Assembly: GCF_003254465.1 (NCBI RefSeq)
Contig: NZ_QDFI01000011.1
Span: 1-64,000 of the forward strand
Origin: Meridianimarinicoccus zhengii
GTDB lineage: Bacteria > Pseudomonadota > Alphaproteobacteria > Rhodobacterales > Rhodobacteraceae
Direction of reading: 5' to 3'
Length of the DNA stretch: 64,000 nucleotides
Numbering within the stretch: the stretch's first letter is position 1; the number at the start of each line of letters is the position of its first letter. Of the stretch, positions 59,091 to 64,000 are shown piece after piece. The position numbers and the translations under genes were made by a program. The notes beneath the pieces are model-generated. The model did no database searches, was not told the DNA's origin, and saw only the letters and a list, made by a program, of their open reading frames with translations.

Positions 59091-60955
59091 AGCAGGCGAG
59101 CCACCTACTTATTCTCATGTTGCTCTGTCTCACGCCAGGATCGTCAGCGGCGGATACGCGCGTGCGCTCAGGCGAACATGACAGTTTCACGCGACTGGTC
59201 TTCTACCTTCCGGCAAAAGTCGATGACTGGTCCGTACTGCGAACCGACGACGGCTACGTGATAGGCATCGAACCTGCGCCGGTCGCGCTGGATACATCGG
59301 AAGTGTTCAGTTTCATTCCGCGTACACGCATCCGCGACATCGAACTTCGCGACGGCCGGGTCTGGATCGGGTCGGATTGCGACTGCCACCTGTCGCTCTT
59401 CCGCGCACGCCCAGACATCATCGCCGTTGACATGCGCGACGGCCCGGACCCGGCCGGAACGCCTGAACAGGCGGTCACCGCTTCTGACCGACGCCGCGCC
59501 GCCCCGTCACTCCCCCGCCTGTTCGGCGCCGACACGCCGCAAGACAATTCGGTTCCGTCGCTGGTCGCGTTCATGCCGGCGGTTCCGCCGTCAGATCAGA
59601 TCGATCCGAACGCGCTCGCCACCGCTGTGGCCCGCGCGACGTCCGGGGGACTGCTGAACCGGAGCGATCTGGATACCCGTTTGGAAGGTCAGGGCATCGA
59701 GACACGCAGTGCGCTTGATCGCGCGGAACCGGACGATGCGCGCCTCGCGCAGTCGGCGCTCTGTCAGAGCATTTCCTTGCTTGACGAATTGCTGGAGATC
59801 ACGCCTTCGACTGCGTGGCAACGGATCGAGACGGAGGCCGAAGCCGACGACGGGCAGACCGCGCGCGCATTAGCCTACCTGTCACTCGGCTTCGGCGCAG
59901 AGGCTGCCGTTGCATTTTCCGAAAGCGCATTGCCTGCCGGATCGGGCTTGCTGCTGGCACGGATCGCCCAATCCGTCGACGCACCGGCGCGGTCGGCCGC
60001 CGGGGATCTTCAGCCCGTTCGGCACTGCGATGGCGTACCCGGCCTTATTGCCACGCTTGCCTCACCAGAAGAGGTGGAGTTGACAGAGGACGGCAGCCGC
60101 GCACTCGTGGCGACGCTGTCGCGCCTTCCACCGCCATTGCGCGCGCACCTCGCAGCACGGCTGGAAGCAAGACTCGCCGCAGCGGGATTCTCGGAACTCG
60201 CGCAATCGGCGCGTTTCACATACCAGCGCACGGGCGATGGCCCTGACCCTGACAACCCGCGGGCAGTCGCAGGATCGTCTCGCGCCGATGATCGGCCTGC
60301 ACTGCCGGACACGCCGTTCTTCGACCCAGATGTGAGCGGAGATGTCATCGATACGATCGCTGCCGGTCGGTTCGCACAGGAAGACCGAATTCTGATCGAG
60401 GCATGGATACAGGAAGCACCAAGTACGGCAGAGGCCGATGCGGCAACGGGTGTCTACGTGTCGGCCCTCAACCGGGCTGGTCGGCCGCTAGATGCACTGT
60501 CGCATCTCGACGCGCGCATGGGGCGGCGGGGCATCATGCGCCCGGACATCGAGGCCGCTATGGTCGAGACGCTCCGCGCCGCGGCAAGTCAACTCGGTCC
60601 CGGCGCCTTGATCCTGCTGGATGCCCGACTGACGGAACGACCGTGGTATGAGCAGCTGCCCGAGGAGGTGCGGCGCGCATTCTCGTCGCGTGTCGCCGCA
60701 GTCCGCTCCGAAATCCTGGGGGCACGAAACGGTGACGAACCTCCGCAGTTGCGACCGGCCGCAGGCGAGGTTGGAACCGACACCGGCACAGGCACCGGCG
60801 CGATCAGCGAGTTTCCGGACGGCACAACGATATCGCCGAGACGGCTCGCGGCGGATGCCGCGATCGCCTCGGCTGCCGACAGCATCGCCCGCTCAGCGCG
60901 ACTACGCGCCGAGGCGGCAGAACTGGCCCAGGTCCTGATGCGCGCGACACCGTGA
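59087..60955 (+). CDS. Large secreted protein coupled to motA, AMIN-like N-terminus
   Basis: 622 residues from the ATG at 59087 that overlaps the motA stop. The signal peptide (HLLILMLLCLTPGSSAA) is followed by a domain of about 100 residues, VRSGEHDSFTRLVFYLP then DDWSVLRTDDGYVIGIE, that has the look of an AMIN domain, a beta-sandwich that targets envelope proteins to peptidoglycan. It ends DIIAVDMRDGP. The remaining 490 residues are helical and Ala/Glu/Arg-rich, perhaps TPR-like (LLDELLEITPSTAWQRI, ALAYLSLGFGAEAAVAF). Position directly behind motA and MotE-like suggests a MotC-type periplasmic motor partner, but no homology proves it. Confidence 0.6.
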   Translation: MKQASHLLILMLLCLTPGSSAADTRVRSGEHDSFTRLVFYLPAKVDDWSVLRTDDGYVIGIEPAPVALDTSEVFSFIPRTRIRDIELRDGRVWIGSDCDCHLSLFRARPDIIAVDMRDGPDPAGTPEQAVTASDRRRAAPSLPRLFGADTPQDNSVPSLVAFMPAVPPSDQIDPNALATAVARATSGGLLNRSDLDTRLEGQGIETRSALDRAEPDDARLAQSALCQSISLLDELLEITPSTAWQRIETEAEADDGQTARALAYLSLGFGAEAAVAFSESALPAGSGLLLARIAQSVDAPARSAAGDLQPVRHCDGVPGLIATLASPEEVELTEDGSRALVATLSRLPPPLRAHLAARLEARLAAAGFSELAQSARFTYQRTGDGPDPDNPRAVAGSSRADDRPALPDTPFFDPDVSGDVIDTIAAGRFAQEDRILIEAWIQEAPSTAEADAATGVYVSALNRAGRPLDALSHLDARMGRRGIMRPDIEAAMVETLRAAASQLGPGALILLDARLTERPWYEQLPEEVRRAFSSRVAAVRSEILGARNGDEPPQLRPAAGEVGTDTGTGTGAISEFPDGTTISPRRLAADAAIASAADSIARSARLRAEAAELAQVLMRATP

Positions 60956-61174
60956 AGCTGTTTGCCCGAAATGCGGTCCGCAACAAGTTTCCTGCCGCCA
61001 ACACACCCCCGAGCGCCCACCATTTAACCTGACGCGAGCTTCGACGCCGCGTGCGAGGATACGAGGCGGCAAATGCGAGTCTCGTCTTCGGCGGTTGCCC
61101 GCGCCGCACAGCCCGGCCTATACCGGCGCTGGCCCGGTCGGCGGGTGGATCGGGCACGGGATCGGAGCGGACGC

Positions 61175-62077
61175 ATGGCTGCGGACAGCGACAGGCAAGG
61201 CACGACGCAGGGGAATCCGTGGACCCGACGCGCCATCCTTGCACTACTTTGGATACCGTCCCTCTTGCCCTATGCGCCGCGGATCGCCGTGATCGCCTGG
61301 ATCATGGCTCGGGTCTTTGCCCCGATCGCGGGATATGACCGGCGCATCCGCGAGAACCTCGCCCACGTCCTGCCCGACATGCCCGTGTCGGAGGTACGGC
61401 GGTTGACCCGCGCAGTTCCCGCGAATACGGGCCGCATGCTGGGCGAAATCGCGGCGGGAAAACCCTTCATCGATCGCGTTTCGCGCATTCCCATGACGGG
61501 ACCCGGGCTGGACGCGCTGGACGCTGCGCGCAACTCCGGCCAGCCGATTATCGTGGTCAGCGGGCACTTCGGCAATTTCGATGCCGCACGCTGTGCGCTG
61601 GGCCGCCGCGGCCACGAGATCGGCGCGCTCTACCGGCCCGTCGACGATCCCGCCCTCGACCGGATATTCCACGACGCGCTCAGCCGGATCGCCGCACCCG
61701 TATTTCCGCGCGGGCGCCGGGGTCTTGCACAGATGGTAAGGTTCCTGCGCGCCGGCAACACGGTCGCGATCCTGCTGGACCAGTATGTACACGGCGGCGC
61801 TGTTCTGCGCTTTTTCGGCAAACCCGCGCCAACGTCGCTGTCGGCCGCAGAGATGGCACTGAAATACGGCGCGCTTCTGGTTCCTGTCTACGGTATCCGG
61901 CGCGGTGCGACGTTCGATATCGTCGCCGAGGCGCCGATCCCGCACAGCACGCCCGAAATCATGACGCAAGCAATCAACGACAGCCTTGAAGCGCGTGTCC
62001 GGTCGGACATGGATCAATGGCTGTGGATTCACCGGCGATGGAAACCCGATCTCGATCGGTCCGCAGAGCCGGCGTGA
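61175..62077 (+). CDS. Lipid A lauroyl/acyl transferase (LpxL/HtrB family)
   Basis: 300 residues from the ATG at 61175 (GGAG eight bases upstream); the longer frame adds a non-homologous basic stretch. A membrane helix at about 20-45 is followed by the acyltransferase motif SGHFGNFD with His130 and Asp135, then GALYRPVDDPALDRIF, LDQYVHGGAVLRFFG, and the closing QWLWIHRRWKP block. It adds a secondary acyl chain to lipid A in the inner membrane. It is monocistronic by context, 219 bases past the flagellar operon. Confidence 0.88.
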   Translation: MAADSDRQGTTQGNPWTRRAILALLWIPSLLPYAPRIAVIAWIMARVFAPIAGYDRRIRENLAHVLPDMPVSEVRRLTRAVPANTGRMLGEIAAGKPFIDRVSRIPMTGPGLDALDAARNSGQPIIVVSGHFGNFDAARCALGRRGHEIGALYRPVDDPALDRIFHDALSRIAAPVFPRGRRGLAQMVRFLRAGNTVAILLDQYVHGGAVLRFFGKPAPTSLSAAEMALKYGALLVPVYGIRRGATFDIVAEAPIPHSTPEIMTQAINDSLEARVRSDMDQWLWIHRRWKPDLDRSAEPA

Positions 62078-62101
62078 CGCATCCGTCAGGATACACTGGA
62101 A

Positions 62102-62845
62102 CTAGTCGAGCCGCGCGGCGGAGAGTATGGGCCCCTGCCCGGCCGCTTGCACGAGAACCGCGCCGGGTTGCGGTTCGGGCGGCGCGGGGATGGCGAATTC
62201 CGCGGGCGACTGTCCGTCCCAGGTACCCAGAACCGCCCAATCCGTGACGACATTCGCATAGTGGAGCGTGTGGCCCGCGTTCTCGCCGCGGCTGATCTCG
62301 ATCTCGCGCAGGGGCGCATAGCGCACCACGATCACCTCGGCCGCGGGTTCCATCGCGGCGAGGGGCGTCAGTCGCACCCGGACACCGCCATCGTCCCGCG
62401 CCTCGATGTCGATCCGCATCACCGCGGGCCGGTCCTGTTCCGCTGCGATTGCGTCGTGTATGCGGCCTTTCTTGGTGCCCGCGATCTCAACTCGCCCGGC
62501 CACGATCATCTGCGGCGTATAGATCATGCGCTGCCCGGCGGCGTGGGCATAGGTCTTCTGACGCTTGGTAAACGCGGCCTTGGCAAACCGGTCCGTCCAG
62601 CCGATGTAATCCCAGTAATCCACGTGCAGCGCGAGCGGCAGGACACCGGGATCTTGCGCCAGTTCCGCCAGAAACGCATCGGCGGGCGGGCATGCCGCGC
62701 ATCCCTGCGACGTGAACAGTTCGACCACCACGGGCGCGTTCGACTCTTCTGCCAGGCCAGGTCCGGCTGCCGCAGACACCGCCAATGTCAAGCCGAGAAC
62801 CCTCCGGACCAGTCCCCGCCTGAGTTCCCGCGCGCGCCGTCTCAT
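62102..62845 (-). CDS. DUF1223 thioredoxin-like exported protein
   Basis: 247 residues from the ATG at 62845. An Arg-rich start and hydrophobic stretch (VLGLTLAVSAAAGPGLA) form a signal, perhaps Tat-like by charge but without a clear twin-arginine motif. The DUF1223 core is VVVELFTSQGCAACPPADAFL, with the C-x-x-C pair of a thioredoxin fold, then HVDYWDYIGWTDRFAKAAFTKRQ and IYTPQMIVAGR. Family members are exported and of unknown reaction. It converges with the acyltransferase gene, leaving 24 bases. Confidence 0.85.
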   Translation of the reverse strand: MRRRARELRRGLVRRVLGLTLAVSAAAGPGLAEESNAPVVVELFTSQGCAACPPADAFLAELAQDPGVLPLALHVDYWDYIGWTDRFAKAAFTKRQKTYAHAAGQRMIYTPQMIVAGRVEIAGTKKGRIHDAIAAEQDRPAVMRIDIEARDDGGVRVRLTPLAAMEPAAEVIVVRYAPLREIEISRGENAGHTLHYANVVTDWAVLGTWDGQSPAEFAIPAPPEPQPGAVLVQAAGQGPILSAARLD

Positions 62846-62946
62846 CCCCTGGCCCCTTCTGTCGTACCCCAACGCCGCTCATATCTAGGCGATGGACGGC
62901 AACCCTGCCAATCACCCTTTCGAGACCCGCTGCATTGCGTTTCGGT

Positions 62947-62972
62947 GTGCGACGGTATACAATAAGTCGCAC
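62947..62972. promoter_or_regulatory. Inverted repeat GTGCGAC-N12-GTCGCAC upstream of aconitase
   Basis: Perfect 7-bp arms flank a 12-base AT-rich spacer that contains TACAAT, a plausible -10 element. It lies about 80-105 bases before the aconitase start, between divergent genes, and could bind a repressor of either. Confidence 0.4.
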
Positions 62973-63053
62973 CCGCGTGCCCTTGATCGGCTTCTGCCGC
63001 AGGGGCATACCGATCCCAGCTCAACTCCGCTTCATTCCGGGAGATCACACGCC

Positions 63054-64000
63054 ATGACGATAATCGTTGGTCAGGACACCGCCAAGACGCGCAAGACGCT
63101 CACGGCGGGGAACCAGACAGTCGCCTATTACTCGATCCCGGCGGCCGAAGCCGCCGGGCTGGGCGACTTCTCGAAACTGCCTGCGGCGCTCAAGGTCGTG
63201 CTGGAAAACATGCTGCGGTTCGAGGACGGCAAGACCGTCACGGTGGACGACATCAAGGCCTTTGCCGACTGGGCCGAGCAGGGCGGCAGGAACCCGCGCG
63301 AGATCGCGTATCGCCCCGCGCGCGTCCTGATGCAGGATTTTACCGGGGTCCCGGCCGTGGTGGATCTTGCGGCCATGCGCGACGGGCTCAAGGCGCTGGG
63401 GGGCGACCCCGAGAAGATCAACCCGCTGAACCCGGTGGATCTCGTGATCGACCATTCGGTCATGATCGACGAATTCGGAAATCCGCGCGCGTTCCAGATG
63501 AACGTCGACCGCGAATACGAACGCAACATCGAACGCTACACGTTTCTCAAGTGGGGCCAGAAGGCGTTCGACAATTTCCGCGTGGTCCCGCCGGGCACCG
63601 GCATCTGCCACCAGGTGAACCTTGAATACCTCGCGCAGACGGTCTGGACCGACAGCGACCAGAACGGCGACACGGTGGCCTATCCGGACACGCTCGTCGG
63701 GACGGACAGCCACACCACCATGGTCAACGGCGCGGCCGTCCTGGGCTGGGGCGTCGGCGGGATCGAGGCGGAGGCCGCGATGCTTGGCCAGCCGATCTCC
63801 ATGCTGATCCCCGAAGTCGTGGGCTTCAAGCTGACCGGCGCGATGACCGAAGGCACCACGGCAACGGACCTTGTGCTCAAGGTCGTGGAAATGCTGCGCG
63901 CCAAGGGCGTGGTCGGCAAGTTCGTCGAATTCTACGGAGACGGGCTCGACAACGTCCCGCTCGCCGACCGCGCGACCATCGGCAACATGGCCCCCGAATA
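63054..64000 (+). CDS. acnA: Aconitate hydratase A, 5-prime part (runs off the window)
   Basis: About 315 residues are visible from the ATG at 63054, about a third of the usual 890-930. The opening [16 protein letters not shown] is followed by [31 protein letters not shown] in blocks, [55 protein letters not shown], and [15 protein letters not shown], all signatures of AcnA/IRP1-type aconitase. It isomerises citrate to isocitrate in the TCA cycle with a 4Fe-4S cluster; the cluster cysteines lie beyond the window. GGGAGAT about ten bases upstream serves as ribosome site. Confidence 0.95.
   Translation, partial: MTIIVGQDTAKTRKTLTAGNQTVAYYSIPAAEAAGLGDFSKLPAALKVVLENMLRFEDGKTVTVDDIKAFADWAEQGGRNPREIAYRPARVLMQDFTGVPAVVDLAAMRDGLKALGGDPEKINPLNPVDLVIDHSVMIDEFGNPRAFQMNVDREYERNIERYTFLKWGQKAFDNFRVVPPGTGICHQVNLEYLAQTVWTDSDQNGDTVAYPDTLVGTDSHTTMVNGAAVLGWGVGGIEAEAAMLGQPISMLIPEVVGFKLTGAMTEGTTATDLVLKVVEMLRAKGVVGKFVEFYGDGLDNVPLADRATIGNMAPE

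Noticed and set aside
26846-60955. Two separate flagella or a virulence type III secretion system
   Set aside because: The two loci carry complementary, mostly non-duplicated genes, and FlhA, FlhB, FliP, FliQ, FliR and FliI sit among rod, ring and motor genes, so one flagellum explains them.
1-64000. tRNA, rRNA genes, CRISPR arrays, integrated phage or attachment sites
   Set aside because: No cloverleaf-like or rRNA sequence, no regularly spaced repeats and no integrase or structural phage cluster were seen. The single spike-base-like gene alone does not make a prophage.

Overview
The window is about 64 kb of GC-rich (roughly 65%) chromosomal DNA. The gene content points to an alphaproteobacterium of the order Rhodobacterales, probably a marine Roseobacter-type organism. 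Supporting signs are the flagellar gene order with fliL next to motA and a MotE-like gene, the CtrA-like TTAA-N7-TTAA sites, the alphaproteobacterial LexA-like box before dnaE2, a gene resembling a gene transfer agent spike-base protein, and acidic exported proteins. Coding density is high and many neighbours overlap by 1-8 bases. I saw no rRNA, tRNA or CRISPR array.

Layout. 1-287: frameshifted IS630-type transposase remnant cut by the window edge. 678-7929: exopolysaccharide assembly genes of the PEP-CTERM/exosortase type (TPR lipoprotein, undecaprenyl-phosphate sugar transferase, locus ATPase, Wzz-like chain-length protein, CpsD-like kinase). 7944-15097: a secreted unknown protein, an orphan spike-base-like gene, an S49 peptidase, a 55-residue membrane/zinc-ribbon protein, a cation/Ca2+ exchanger, a pteridine-reductase-like SDR and uvrC. 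15280-19680: Wza-like export protein, beta-barrel protein, an XrtD-type exosortase fused to an EpsI domain, and a rhomboid protease. 19711-26780: znuB-znuC, a D-lactate/glycolate-type FAD oxidase, a SHOCT protein, and a dnaE2 lacking its usual C-terminal end.

26846-38089: flagellar locus 1, with fliI facing flgB-flgC-fliE-fliQ-flgF-flgG-flgA-flgH-fliL-like, then a convergent set flhA-fliR-flhB-fliJ-like and a lytic transglycosylase. 38241-43724: a tight five-gene cassette of two uncharacterised proteins, a DyP-type peroxidase, an unusual cytochrome P450 and a GST-like protein. 43676-49435: complete mnhABCDEFG Na+/H+ antiporter operon. 49710-53064: rfbCBDA (dTDP-L-rhamnose). 53240-60955: flagellar locus 2 (fliF-fliH-fliN-fliP facing fliL, a small coiled-coil gene, motE-like, motA, and a large secreted protein). 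61175-64000: LpxL-type acyltransferase, a DUF1223 protein and the first third of aconitase.

The two flagellar loci are complementary parts of one flagellum: every export and basal-body gene occurs once except fliL, which has two forms. The exosortase locus is also split, with the envelope/kinase half near 0.7-8 kb and the export/sorting half near 15-20 kb. The rfb operon could supply rhamnose to the same polysaccharide. The most interesting candidate for an undescribed system is the DyP/P450/GST cassette: its P450 lacks the usual acid-threonine pair of the I-helix, and its first two proteins match no named family I can recall.
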